This document shows, in pieces, positions 18,808 to 27,907 of a DNA stretch of 64,000 nucleotides; position 1 is the stretch's first letter, and every line of letters begins with the position of its first letter. Both the position numbers and the translations under genes were made by a program. Origin of the DNA: Terriglobia bacterium (GTDB taxonomy: Bacteria; Acidobacteriota; UBA6911); contig JAIQGI010000022.1 in NCBI GenBank assembly GCA_020072565.1, positions 1-64,000 of the forward strand, in the 5' to 3' direction. The notes under the pieces are model-generated. The model did not search any database. It was not told the DNA's origin and saw only the letters and a program-made list of their open reading frames with translations.

Positions 18808-19620
18808 TTAAGCCTTCTGGACCTCGAGATACAACAGGCCATGATCCGAGTAATCCTTGATCCACACACCCTTTGCCTGGTCTGTGGGCTGCTCGGGCCA
18901 TCCTCGGACTGAAACATCCTGGCCACCGAACTGCGCGAATCTCAGATGTTGTGCTGCGACGACCTGATCGAGGTTGCTCGGAGCGATCCCGCTTTGTGGG
19001 CCGTTCCACCAGGTATATGGGCTGGTTTTGGTAAGGCGGCGCATGCCGTACTTTTTGGCAACCGTATCAAGTTTCTGCAGTTCCTCGTCGGCGGGAATGT
19101 TGTACTTCTTGATCAGGTAGTTCATCCCCATCGTGTTGAGGTCGCCCAGAAAGATGTAGTTGGGCTCCGATCCATCTCCCGACTTCTTTAGGACATTCTT
19201 GAATTTGAGCGCGCGTTCGAGCATGTCGTCGCGTATCCCCCACCCGATCGGCTTAGGCCCGGACTTGGTGTGGAGAAACAGGATCGGGTAGTGGGTTCCC
19301 GCAACCGTGATGGTAAGCAGTGCTCCCGGCCGCAGGCTCGGATTCCCCGCCTTGAATTCCAGCTTCTGTGTGAAGAAGGCAGTCAGGCCCTGGCGAACGC
19401 CGACCAGGATTTCCTGGACCTGGGGCCCTTCCGTAATGTGGAACTGATACGAGGGCATGGCCGTGCTTAACTCCGCAAATACTTCCTTGCCCTCGACCTC
19501 GTAAAGTGCAAAGACATCCGGATTCACGGATTTCAAAAAGGCGATGACCCGCTCGACGCGGGAATTGGCCTCCTTGAAGTGTTCAACATTCCAGGACGCC
19601 AATGAGAACGCTTTTGTCAT
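18808..19620 (-). CDS. endonuclease/exonuclease/phosphatase family protein
   Basis: This 270-residue protein has the DNase-I-like fold motifs. These are 'SLASWNVEHFK' (Asn metal ligand), 'DVFALYEVEG' (catalytic Glu), 'ILFLHTKSGP', 'NYIFLGDLNTMG' (the GDxN pair) and 'DYSDHGLLYLEV' (terminal Asp-His). There is no signal peptide, so it is cytoplasmic. The family includes nucleases, sphingomyelinases and phosphatases, and the substrate cannot be decided from sequence. GGAGG precedes the ATG. It stands alone. Confidence 0.8.
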   Translation of the reverse strand: MTKAFSLASWNVEHFKEANSRVERVIAFLKSVNPDVFALYEVEGKEVFAELSTAMPSYQFHITEGPQVQEILVGVRQGLTAFFTQKLEFKAGNPSLRPGALLTITVAGTHYPILFLHTKSGPKPIGWGIRDDMLERALKFKNVLKKSGDGSEPNYIFLGDLNTMGMNYLIKKYNIPADEELQKLDTVAKKYGMRRLTKTSPYTWWNGPQSGIAPSNLDQVVAAQHLRFAQFGGQDVSVRGWPEQPTDQAKGVWIKDYSDHGLLYLEVQKA

Positions 19621-19850
19621 GACTTGCCTCCTGACTTCAGAATTCGGTTTAGCTGAATCCTGGGCTATCCATCACTTCTTGAGATTGCTGTGCCCGTGCG
19701 AACCGCGCACATGACCGGGCCTATCGCGAACTCCGTTCACAAGAAGTCGTCTGTACCAGCAAAGTCGTTCAATCTCAAATCCACCATCACCAGTTGGCCT
19801 GGGAGTGTGGTAAGGCCAGTGGATTTCTTTGAACAGCCTCCATTGCGGGT

Positions 19851-21962
19851 CTACTTTTTCGTGGCCGCCGGTTCCAGTAGTTTCTTGAACGCCTCATCGT
19901 CGGTCTTGAAGTCGCGCGCAGCCTGACCCACCCGGGTGATCCGGATGCTCCTGATCGCGTCGCCCTTCTTCACATCCTGAAGCAGGCTCAGCCCGGCAAT
20001 CACCTTGCCGATCGCGGTGGACTTCTTGTCGAGCCCCGGGCTCTTCTGGAGCGTGAGGTAGAACGCGTTCGGGGCCGAGACACCCAGGATGCCCACGACG
20101 TCATGCTTCAGCGTGGCATTGGCGGCAAACGGCAGGCTGGGGACTGCCACTGATTTCTGGATCTCCGACACGATGAGGCCGCTGATCAGCCCGTCTTTCA
20201 CGTCGACCGTGCCGATCGGCGGGATCTCCGGACGGGGTCCGCCGGGAGCGCCGGCCCCGCCACGACCGCCACCACCCGGAGCAGGGGCCGCACCGCGTCC
20301 GCCCGGCTGTTGTCCCTTGCCCTCGACGATTCGGATGAAGTTCGCCGTTTGCAGGGGCGCGTTCGCGTAGTCGAGTGCGGTCATGATGTGGATCGGGGCA
20401 TCCGCCGGCCCGATGGCAATATCGGCATACAGGCCATCAGCCAGGTAGACGCCATCGCGTGTGAGCGGCTTGTCGAGGTTTGCCACACCGTATGCAACCA
20501 CCGCGGTTACCAGCGCGGAATGCTGCTGGTGCTCGGTGTACGGAACGAGTTCGCTGTACGTGTCGTAGAGGGTATGCCAGGCGTGGTTGTATACATAGTT
20601 GGTCTGTGTCCGGAAGCTCAGCGTCGGCACGCTCAACATCTCGAATGACGAGGAGTCAGTGCCGCCCGGGCTTGTTGCGTGCGCCCTGGGCAAGCCTCGT
20701 TCGAGTTTGAACGGCCACTTCGGATTCAAATTGGTGAGCGGAGCGGTGATCTTCTGGAGATCTTCATACCAGGTTTCGGGCACAGACGCTCCGGTGATGG
20801 CGCTCGGGCTGCCGTCCCGGTTGATCATCATGACGATTTTCGGCTGGATTTCCGGGTGCTTTTTCAGCCACGACTGGGAGCCGAGCAGGCCGCTCTCCTC
20901 CGCTGCAAAAAGCATAAAGATGATGGAGCACTTGGGCCGTGCACCCGCTGCCTTGATGAGTCGGATCGCTTCCATGCCGGGCGCGAAACCCGACCCGTCG
21001 TCTACCCCGCCCGTAGCACCGCTGAAACAGTCGAAATGGCCGCCGATGACGACGTATTCGTCGGGGTACGTCGTGCCGCGCAGCGTCGCGACTACGTTGT
21101 GATACTTGATCGGGCCCATCTTGAACCAGTTGCGGATGTCGAACTCGAGCTCGACCGGTTCGCCCTTCTCTGCCAAGCCCTTGATTTCGTTGTACTGGTT
21201 CTCGGCCAGCTTGATGTCGGGCAGGACGGGCAGCCTGTCCCAGGATGCGACGTAGCCGTCCAGAATCCTGAACGGCTCCGTTTTCGACAACTGAATCGTG
21301 CCCAGGGCCCCGGCATCAACCAATGCTTTGGTGAGCGGCGGAATCAGTTGAGCATCGGAGTACTCCGGGGTGCCGCGGCGGCCATCGCGGCCAAATCCCG
21401 TGTTCTCACCAGGGATCAGCACCCAGGCTCCCTTAAAGGCACCCCTGTTCGCGTTGACTTCGGCAATCGCCTCCTGCACCGCCGCGCGCTTCTTCTCGAC
21501 GTTTTCAGGCGTTGCGTTGCGCCCCTGGATCGAGAACGGATCTGCCTTCAGGATGACCACCGGCCCGCGCTGCACGCCCTTTGTTCCGGCCGTGAAGCTC
21601 GGCGTCCCGAAAAAGAGCGCTTTCTCGGCCGGCTTGATCATCCTTCCAAACCATGGTCCACGGTTGAATCCGACCGGCACCTCGCCGACTTCGTCGAGTT
21701 CGGCGTCGAGGCCCCACTGCCTGAATTGCCAGACGGCCCAGGCAGTGGCGTCGCTATAAGCGTTCGTGCCCGTTTCCCTGCCGCCAAACCGGTTGCTGGC
21801 GTAGTCGTTCCAGGTCATGACCTGGTTGTCAGTCGTGCCCAGCTCGATGATCTTTTTGACGACTGGGTCTTCCTGTGTCTGGGCGGGCGCCTGAAAGCCG
21901 ACGGCGGCGGCAGCCAGTATGAGCAGGCCGACAACGAACCCTAGCGTACGTTTTCTCATCAT
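19851..21962 (-). CDS. secreted M28 metallopeptidase fused to a cyclophilin-like domain
   Basis: ATG 21962 follows GGAGG and starts a signal peptide; upstream in-frame codons are not coding. Total length is 703 residues. The M28 part shows zinc ligands in 'GGHFDCFSGATGGVDDGSG', the catalytic Glu pair in 'FAAEESGLLG', Asp in 'MINRDGSPS' and His in 'NHAWHTLYDTY'. From about residue 510 to the end a divergent cyclophilin domain is visible ('YANAPLQTANFIRIVEGKG', 'LKHDVVGILGV', 'AFYLTLQKSPGLDKKSTAIG', 'KVIAGLSLLQDV'), interrupted by a Gly/Arg/Pro-rich insert. Catalytic cyclophilin residues (such as the FxMQGGD core) are not preserved, so the domain is probably a binding module. It degrades peptides in the periplasm. 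Confidence 0.85.
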   Translation of the reverse strand: MMRKRTLGFVVGLLILAAAAVGFQAPAQTQEDPVVKKIIELGTTDNQVMTWNDYASNRFGGRETGTNAYSDATAWAVWQFRQWGLDAELDEVGEVPVGFNRGPWFGRMIKPAEKALFFGTPSFTAGTKGVQRGPVVILKADPFSIQGRNATPENVEKKRAAVQEAIAEVNANRGAFKGAWVLIPGENTGFGRDGRRGTPEYSDAQLIPPLTKALVDAGALGTIQLSKTEPFRILDGYVASWDRLPVLPDIKLAENQYNEIKGLAEKGEPVELEFDIRNWFKMGPIKYHNVVATLRGTTYPDEYVVIGGHFDCFSGATGGVDDGSGFAPGMEAIRLIKAAGARPKCSIIFMLFAAEESGLLGSQSWLKKHPEIQPKIVMMINRDGSPSAITGASVPETWYEDLQKITAPLTNLNPKWPFKLERGLPRAHATSPGGTDSSSFEMLSVPTLSFRTQTNYVYNHAWHTLYDTYSELVPYTEHQQHSALVTAVVAYGVANLDKPLTRDGVYLADGLYADIAIGPADAPIHIMTALDYANAPLQTANFIRIVEGKGQQPGGRGAAPAPGGGGRGGAGAPGGPRPEIPPIGTVDVKDGLISGLIVSEIQKSVAVPSLPFAANATLKHDVVGILGVSAPNAFYLTLQKSPGLDKKSTAIGKVIAGLSLLQDVKKGDAIRSIRITRVGQAARDFKTDDEAFKKLLEPAATKK

Positions 21963-22247
21963 TCCTCCAATCGTGTGAATAGCCCGGATAGGGGGGCTTC
22001 CAGCCCCAGGCCGGCGTGCGGCGCTTCCCGGGCTTGCGAATAGCGGCATCAGTTCAACTCCCTTGAATATTCGTGGTCCCATGCCCGCGCATATTACACC
22101 AAAAGGATGCAACCGGCATTGGGTTTGCGGCGGAGACAACAGAAGTCGCCGGCGTGATTGCAGTTGCAGGCTGCCACGCCACTACCTGAATGAAAAGCTA
22201 TGGCTGGCGGAGGGCAGCGGAGAGTTCGGAATTGAGCGGAACAGTCG

Positions 22248-22276
22248 TTGACAATGCCGGCCCACTTGCCTACCAT
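22248..22276 (+). promoter_or_regulatory. sigma70-type promoter of the TonB receptor gene
   Basis: TTGACA at 22248-22253 and TACCAT at 22271-22276 are separated by exactly 17 nt. This lies in the otherwise non-coding 519-base divergent region (21963-22481) and points to the receptor gene, leaving a leader of about 200 nt. I see no riboswitch-like fold in that leader by eye. Confidence 0.5.
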
Positions 22277-22481
22277 GGTCGCCATCTACGGATCTAGTTC
22301 CAGCCAACGCTCTTAGGGCACCTGCAGAGGCTACCGTTCGCGCCGGGCCGCCTTTGTGCAGGCCTCGGCGATTCAATGACCAAAGCCAGGAAAGACTCCC
22401 GGACAATCCATGCCTCTATGGCGGATTGGCGGTTTCCGAGAGTCCTTATCGCTCAGAAATGAGCACGAAGAAAGGCCAGAC

Positions 22482-25400
22482 ATGAAGACCTGTCATTGCA
22501 CAGCTTTCCGGTTCTCGCCCGGCACGGCTCTGCTTGGATTGCTGGTATGTCTGATGGTGCCTGTGATGGCCCAGGCTCAGACCGCCAACACCGGAACAGT
22601 GCTCGGCGTGGTGGCCGATCCCTCCGGCGCTATCGTGCCCGGAGCGGATGTCGAACTCAAAGACCTCGCGACTGGCGATGTGCGCACTGCCGTCACGAAT
22701 GAGATCGGCAGATTCACCTTCGTAGCGGTCAAACCGGGTACATATTCGATAACTGTAGCCGCACCGGGCTTTCAAAAATCGGTCGTAGAAAAGCAGGTGG
22801 TTGAGGTTTCCAAGTCTTACAACCTCAATTTCACCCTGAAGATAGGCATGAGTTCCGAAACCGTAGTGGTCACTGCCGCGGCTGGTGCCGAATTGCAGAC
22901 TACCGATGCCACCGTAGGCGACACCCTCGGCGGCGACATGCTTTTGAAGCTCCCGAGTCTCGACCGCAACGTCGCCAGTTTTCTGCTCCTTCAGCCCAGC
23001 GCCATGCCGCAGCAGGCCGAAACCCAGAGCAGCAGATACGGCGGTCAGGTGGCTGGAGCGCAGAGCGACCAGAACACTTTCGTGCTGGACGGCGGCAACG
23101 TCACCAGCGGAGTCTCGGGAAACTCCGACTATTGGACGAACTATCAAGGCGCACCCGAGGGAGCCATTCCTACGCCAGTGGAAAGCATCCAGGAGTTCCG
23201 CGTGGCCACGAGCAACCAGGTAGCGAGCTTCAGCAGTTCGGGTGGAAGCCAGGTAATGCTTGTAACCAAGCGGGGCGGGGACAAGTATCACGGGTCTGCC
23301 TATGAGTATCTGCAAAACAAGTCCCTGAATGCCAATACCTGGGATCGGAACCGGCTGATTCCGTTTCAGCCCCGTCCCATGACTCAAGACAACCGTTTCG
23401 GAGTCACCCTGGGCGGGCCGATCCCCAAGTTGGGCGGCGATGAAAAGACGTACTTCTTCTTTAATTACGAGGGCCGGCGACGAAACGATTACAGCCAGAT
23501 TACCAGGACGGTGCCGACAAGTACTCTCCGGCAGGGCATCCTGCGCTTCAAGGACGCGTCCGGCAACGTCATCTCCTACAATCTGTCGACTTCGACACAG
23601 TGCAGCCCGAGCGGCAGCCTTCCCTGCGATCCGCGGGGCCTCGGTTTGAATCCGGTGGTCAGTCAGATATGGAACCAATACATGCCTGCCGGGAACGATC
23701 CATCCAGGGGCGACGGACTGAACACGATTGGGTTCACCGCTCCGGGCAAGTTCCCAAACAACGATAATTTTGCCGTGATGCGGGTCGACCGCAATCTGAC
23801 GAGCAACTGGCAGGTTATGGGAAGCTTTCGGTATTTCAAGCAGGTGCACAATGGGGGGGATCGCCAGATCGACATCGGCGGCTTGCTCCCGGGAGATAAG
23901 CTGGGCGTGCCATCGTCGCCGGCGTTCATTCCGCGACAGCCGCGCTACCTGGTTTTCGGTTTGACAGGGCGATTGACTCCCAGAACCGTGAACGAATTCG
24001 CCTTCAGCTATCTGCGCGATTACTGGTTCTGGCAGACCGACGGCTCCCGGCCTCAAGTTCCCGGCACGGACAGTGCATTGAATATCGCCGGCAACATGAA
24101 TCCCCTGGACCTCACGGTCGGCTTGGTCCGGCAGCGTGAATGGAGAGCGCACAACTGGACCTGGAGCGACAACTTCAGCTGGGTGAAAGCAAATCACCTG
24201 TTGCAGATTGGAGGCTCGCTACGACGCAACGCAATTCAGTTCTGGAGAGACGACGCTCAGTCTGCTGTCGCGCAGCGCGTCTATCTGCTGACGGCGGGTC
24301 AGGGGCTCAATATACCCTCCATTTATCAGCCGCCGATTTGCAGCTCAACCGTTACCACCAACTGCCTGCCCTCGAACCAGACCAGCAACTGGAACAACTT
24401 CTATGCCGGCGTCCTCGGATTGACAGACAGAGCCACCTTGGTGGCGACGCGCGACGCCAACTTCAAGATCAATCCACTCGGGGCTCCCCTGGGTACTGAC
24501 TCCCATTACAACGAATACAGCATATATGCCAATGATTCCTGGAAGGTGTCTCCCACGCTGACGCTCAATCTTGGACTGAACTGGAGTGCCGATGTACCCG
24601 AAACCGAGGTGCAGGGCAAGCTGGCGCTGGCCTACTACGCAACGGGCGAAGTTGTTATTCCGTCCGACTACATCGCGCAACGCGCCAAGGCAGCCCTCGC
24701 CGGAACTGTGTTCAATCCCATAGTAACCTGGAAACCGATCGGCAGCACCGATCGATCGTACCCTTATGATCCCACTTGGACCAATTTTGGGCCGCGGCTT
24801 GCAGTCGCGTGGAACCCGAGCTTCAGCAGTGGTCTTTGGGGAAAGATGTTCGGGAACAGGAAAACCGTCGTTCGGGCAGGTTTCGCCCGGCTCTATGACC
24901 GCCTGAACGGCGTGCAGAAAGTGATCGATGCGCAACAGGTACTCGGTTTCACGCAGACTCTCCTCTGCCTGGGACCGTCGATCAACGGGCAGTGCACGGG
25001 AAGCTCCGGCATCAACCCCTTGACCGGCTTTCGAGTGAAGATCGACGGCAACACGATTCCGCTGCCGTCCTATGTGGCGAATCAGCCTATCCCCGTGATT
25101 CCCGGCAACGCCACCGTTTCCGGCGCCAATCAGGCATTTGCCAACGCTTCCACGCAGTTGGCCCCTAAATTCCGCCCAGCCATCAACAACTCGTACAACC
25201 TGACCCTGCAGCGGGAACTGGGAAAAGGAACAATCCTCGAGATCGGCTACATACGCCGTGATGCCAGGAATCTGCTGGAAGGCATGACGCTCAACCAGGT
25301 CCCCTATATGATGGTTTACGGGGGGCAGAGCTTTGCACAGGCTTATGATGCCGTCGCCGACCAGGTGCGAGCAGGCATCGCTGCTGCGTCCGTCGCTCCA

Positions 25401-26396
25401 CAGCCGTTCTTCGAAACCTCCCTCGCTGGAAGCAGCTACTGCAAAGGCAATCCCAGCTGCACCGCCGGGGTGGTAGCGAAATTCTCGAGCAACCTTCGCA
25501 ACTCAAACGTCTTCGATCTCTTTAATGGCCTGCAGAGTTCGTTTGTTTTCGGGCCGGCAACGGCTGCCGGCACCCAAATCAACGATTTCCTGTATTTTAC
25601 GGATTACGGCAAGTCCAGCTACAACGCCGGCTTCGTGTCCCTCAAGATGCGGGATCACAAGGGATTGTCTTTGAACGGCAACTTTACTTGGGCTCACTCT
25701 TTGGACAACGGCGTGGTAAACCAGGACATTGATTCCTACGTTGCCAATTCCTACAACACTTCCTATGGGTGGGGCAACTCGGTTTTTGACCGCAAGTTCG
25801 TCTTCAACGTGATGGGGCTATATAACATGCCCTTCCATGCCGGCAATCCCGTTTTGCATCAGATCGTCAAAGGGTGGTCGATTGCGCCGATCTTCAGCTG
25901 GTATACCGGCCTGCCGCTCAGGGTCACGGTCGGGTCCGGTCAGGAGTTCGGGCAGGGGGCAACGACTACGGCAGTCGGAGCCGTGCTGATGCAACCCAAT
26001 ACCTTCGGAAACTCCGCGCACCAGGGCGTCACGGGCAGTGCCGGTATCGGCACCAATGCGAATCCGGCAACAGGAGGGACCGGGCTGAACCTCTTCGCGG
26101 ATCCGGCGGCAGTTTTCGCCGCTTTCCGGCCGATAAGGCTCAGTCAGGATACTTCGTCCAGTGGATACTGCCTGCGCGGGCAGAACCGGTGGAACTTTGA
26201 CATGGCCTTGTCCCGCCAGTTCAAAGTCAGCGAGCGCGCAAGCTTCGCGCTGAGCGCTCAGTTCTTCAATGTTTTCAACCACGTGCTGTTCAACGATCCG
26301 GGCCTGAGCCTGCAGAGCCCCACCGCATTTGGCGTGATCACATCCCAGATGAACTCACCGCGCCGGATTGAACTGGGCCTGCACATAGATTTCTAG
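22482..26396 (+). CDS. Oar-like TonB-dependent outer-membrane receptor
   Basis: ATG 22482 begins a signal peptide ('LLVCLMVPVMAQAQT') of a 1304-residue protein; an in-frame start at 22410 would place extra residues before it. Residues ~35-115 are a carboxypeptidase-regulatory-like domain ('GVVADPSGAIVPGADVELKD'). A plug domain follows ('TFVLDGGNVTSGVSGN', 'PVESIQEFRV'), and then a large beta-barrel ending in an aromatic residue ('ELGLHIDF'), the usual outer-membrane insertion signal. Such receptors are numerous in Acidobacteriota and import oligosaccharides, peptides or other large nutrients using TonB energy. The substrate is unknown. An intrinsic terminator follows. Confidence 0.92.
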   Translation: MKTCHCTAFRFSPGTALLGLLVCLMVPVMAQAQTANTGTVLGVVADPSGAIVPGADVELKDLATGDVRTAVTNEIGRFTFVAVKPGTYSITVAAPGFQKSVVEKQVVEVSKSYNLNFTLKIGMSSETVVVTAAAGAELQTTDATVGDTLGGDMLLKLPSLDRNVASFLLLQPSAMPQQAETQSSRYGGQVAGAQSDQNTFVLDGGNVTSGVSGNSDYWTNYQGAPEGAIPTPVESIQEFRVATSNQVASFSSSGGSQVMLVTKRGGDKYHGSAYEYLQNKSLNANTWDRNRLIPFQPRPMTQDNRFGVTLGGPIPKLGGDEKTYFFFNYEGRRRNDYSQITRTVPTSTLRQGILRFKDASGNVISYNLSTSTQCSPSGSLPCDPRGLGLNPVVSQIWNQYMPAGNDPSRGDGLNTIGFTAPGKFPNNDNFAVMRVDRNLTSNWQVMGSFRYFKQVHNGGDRQIDIGGLLPGDKLGVPSSPAFIPRQPRYLVFGLTGRLTPRTVNEFAFSYLRDYWFWQTDGSRPQVPGTDSALNIAGNMNPLDLTVGLVRQREWRAHNWTWSDNFSWVKANHLLQIGGSLRRNAIQFWRDDAQSAVAQRVYLLTAGQGLNIPSIYQPPICSSTVTTNCLPSNQTSNWNNFYAGVLGLTDRATLVATRDANFKINPLGAPLGTDSHYNEYSIYANDSWKVSPTLTLNLGLNWSADVPETEVQGKLALAYYATGEVVIPSDYIAQRAKAALAGTVFNPIVTWKPIGSTDRSYPYDPTWTNFGPRLAVAWNPSFSSGLWGKMFGNRKTVVRAGFARLYDRLNGVQKVIDAQQVLGFTQTLLCLGPSINGQCTGSSGINPLTGFRVKIDGNTIPLPSYVANQPIPVIPGNATVSGANQAFANASTQLAPKFRPAINNSYNLTLQRELGKGTILEIGYIRRDARNLLEGMTLNQVPYMMVYGGQSFAQAYDAVADQVRAGIAAASVAPQPFFETSLAGSSYCKGNPSCTAGVVAKFSSNLRNSNVFDLFNGLQSSFVFGPATAAGTQINDFLYFTDYGKSSYNAGFVSLKMRDHKGLSLNGNFTWAHSLDNGVVNQDIDSYVANSYNTSYGWGNSVFDRKFVFNVMGLYNMPFHAGNPVLHQIVKGWSIAPIFSWYTGLPLRVTVGSGQEFGQGATTTAVGAVLMQPNTFGNSAHQGVTGSAGIGTNANPATGGTGLNLFADPAAVFAAFRPIRLSQDTSSSGYCLRGQNRWNFDMALSRQFKVSERASFALSAQFFNVFNHVLFNDPGLSLQSPTAFGVITSQMNSPRRIELGLHIDF

Positions 26397-26419
26397 CGCA
26401 AGTCGGAAGGTCTGGCCAT

Positions 26420-26455
26420 GGCGGGCTGAACTGTTGGTTCAGCCCGCCCTTTCTC
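26420..26455 (+). terminator. intrinsic terminator of the TonB receptor gene
   Basis: A perfect 12-bp stem GGCGGGCTGAAC / GTTCAGCCCGCC (26420-26431, 26437-26448) with a 5-nt loop is followed by a short pyrimidine/T-rich run, 24 nt after the stop codon. Confidence 0.75.
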
Positions 26456-26531
26456 ACATCCCGACTTATGAGGATTTCCATCTGCCCCGAAAATGCTCTT
26501 TGGAGTGTGGCACAGAGACGGAGCGCCGAAG

Positions 26532-26614
26532 GCGTCTTGGAGTGCGGCGGCACGACGCCGCCTTGGGCATCCCGATATTGGAAAGCGGCGCCATGGCGCC
26601 GCACTCCAAGACGC
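26532..26614. repeat. intergenic long inverted repeat
   Basis: Perfect 18-bp arms (26532-26549 and 26597-26614) enclose a 47-nt loop that itself holds GGCGCCATGGCGCC-type palindromic sequence (~26586-26599). This looks like a genome repeat element rather than a terminator, because no T-run follows. It fills the gap (26456-26724) between the receptor and the convergent sigma-factor operon. Confidence 0.55.
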
Positions 26615-26724
26615 TGCGCGCTCGGTCAGTCATTTTCATGCTTCACAGGGTGGGCCCAGGCCCGTGAACCCCTGTGCCAAAAGGCTGAGAAGCACCCCCC
26701 TTTCTCCGGCTGCGAGGCAGGGCG

Positions 26725-27303
26725 CTATTTTTCCAGGTCTCTAAGATAGCGTTCGAGCTCGCCTCGAACCTCCCGGGAACGCGATTTCGCCCTGCGCCAC
26801 GCGACGGCCAAAAACGCGGTTCCGATCGCCATTCTCTGAAGGGCGTCCACGGCATTTTCACGGAGGTTGATGGGCCTCGGCGCAAAGAAAAGGATCAGCA
26901 AAGCCAACACGGCAAGCGCGATCATGAACCGCTGGGAGTAGCGTTCGAACCGGACCCGCGTTTCCACCTGGTGGTATTCACTCCCTATGAATTCCAGCAT
27001 GCTGGCAGTGGCCGGTTCGCGAAATCGGCGAACCAGCAGTGCCATTCCCGCGACGCCGTCGACCAGCAGCGCCACCGCGAAAAGCCACGCTGCTATCCGG
27101 CCGGCTCCCGGAGGCATCACCATCAAAGACGCTCCGACCGCAAGCAGGGCGAAGAGAAGACAGAAGACGAACCTTGAAAGCTCGTCGGACCGTTGCAGGT
27201 CGCGGATCGCGCTCGTGCGGAGAAACTGGACTGACCGCGACATGCGCAACGGCGAAGGAACGGAACGGTTCTGCCATGCCGACTTGAATTTTTCGAGTTC
27301 CAT
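26725..27303 (-). CDS. membrane protein paired with the ECF sigma factor, putative anti-sigma factor
   Basis: ATG 27303 has GGAGG upstream, inside the end of the sigma gene; TTG 27309 is less likely. The 192-residue product has a charged N-terminal ~45 residues ('ELEKFKSAWQNRS'). Hydrophobic segments follow at ~46-68, 70-90 and 125-145, with perhaps a fourth near 155-170, and then a basic C-terminal helix. The start lies 2 nt after the sigma-factor stop. Position and topology suggest that the cytoplasmic N-terminus binds and restrains the sigma factor at the inner membrane. No HxxxCxxC zinc-binding anti-sigma motif is present. Confidence 0.65.
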   Translation of the reverse strand: MELEKFKSAWQNRSVPSPLRMSRSVQFLRTSAIRDLQRSDELSRFVFCLLFALLAVGASLMVMPPGAGRIAAWLFAVALLVDGVAGMALLVRRFREPATASMLEFIGSEYHQVETRVRFERYSQRFMIALAVLALLILFFAPRPINLRENAVDALQRMAIGTAFLAVAWRRAKSRSREVRGELERYLRDLEK

Positions 27304-27305
27304 GT

Positions 27306-27803
27306 TCAACCTCCGCAGTAGCGCTGTGTAAAAGTTTTTTTCAGGCGACTGATGTTCACTCCGACGTGACTCTTGGTCAGACCGGTAACCTCGGAAATCT
27401 CACGATAACTGAGGTCTTCCAGGTAGAGCAGAAATACTGCGCGATCGATCTCTCCGAGAGAGCCCAGAAATTCCTCCAGGATCAGAATTTCATTTCCGGG
27501 GCTGGACGGCGCCACGGGTTCCGGACTTGATTCGCCAATGGGCCTGCCCGAGGGCTTGACGCGGCGGCCGTTCTTCCTGCGAAACGTCATGGCAGTGTTC
27601 AGCGCCACCCGATAGACCCAGGTGGACGGGGCGGACCTTCCTTCGAACCCGTCGAGTCCCCTCCACATCTGAAGCAGGATTTCCTGGCAGAGATCCTGGC
27701 ACTCCTCGGCGCCGGCGTAGCTGCGTGCGATCGCCAGAATGCGGCGCTGGTTCGCGGCAACGACGTCCTCGAACCAGCGCTCCTTCGTATCATTCCCGGC
27801 CAT
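27306..27803 (-). CDS. ECF-type RNA polymerase sigma factor
   Basis: This 165-residue protein has region 2 ('ILAIARSYAGAEECQDLCQEILLQMWRG' in two parts, ~22-49) and 'FEGRSAPSTWVYRVALNTA'. A Ser/Pro-rich linker leads to region 4 ('DRAVFLLYLEDLSYREIS', 'GLTKSHVGVNISRLKK') with its helix-turn-helix. It lacks regions 1 and 3, as ECF sigmas do. It directs transcription of a small gene set, and the adjacent membrane protein is the likely regulator. GGGAG precedes the ATG. Confidence 0.88.
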   Translation of the reverse strand: MAGNDTKERWFEDVVAANQRRILAIARSYAGAEECQDLCQEILLQMWRGLDGFEGRSAPSTWVYRVALNTAMTFRRKNGRRVKPSGRPIGESSPEPVAPSSPGNEILILEEFLGSLGEIDRAVFLLYLEDLSYREISEVTGLTKSHVGVNISRLKKTFTQRYCGG

Positions 27804-27907
27804 GTGGATCTCCCATCACTAGTATTAGTCGCCGGCGCGGGCCCAAAATTACAGGATCCGAAAACAAATGGGGGCGCGGCCGGAATCGCTCCGCCTTCGA
27901 TCCCATT

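Noticed and set aside
22446-24197. Minus-strand open frame of 583 codons opposite the TonB receptor
   Set aside because: Antisense shadow of a high-GC gene; composition is unlike a real protein and there are no motifs.
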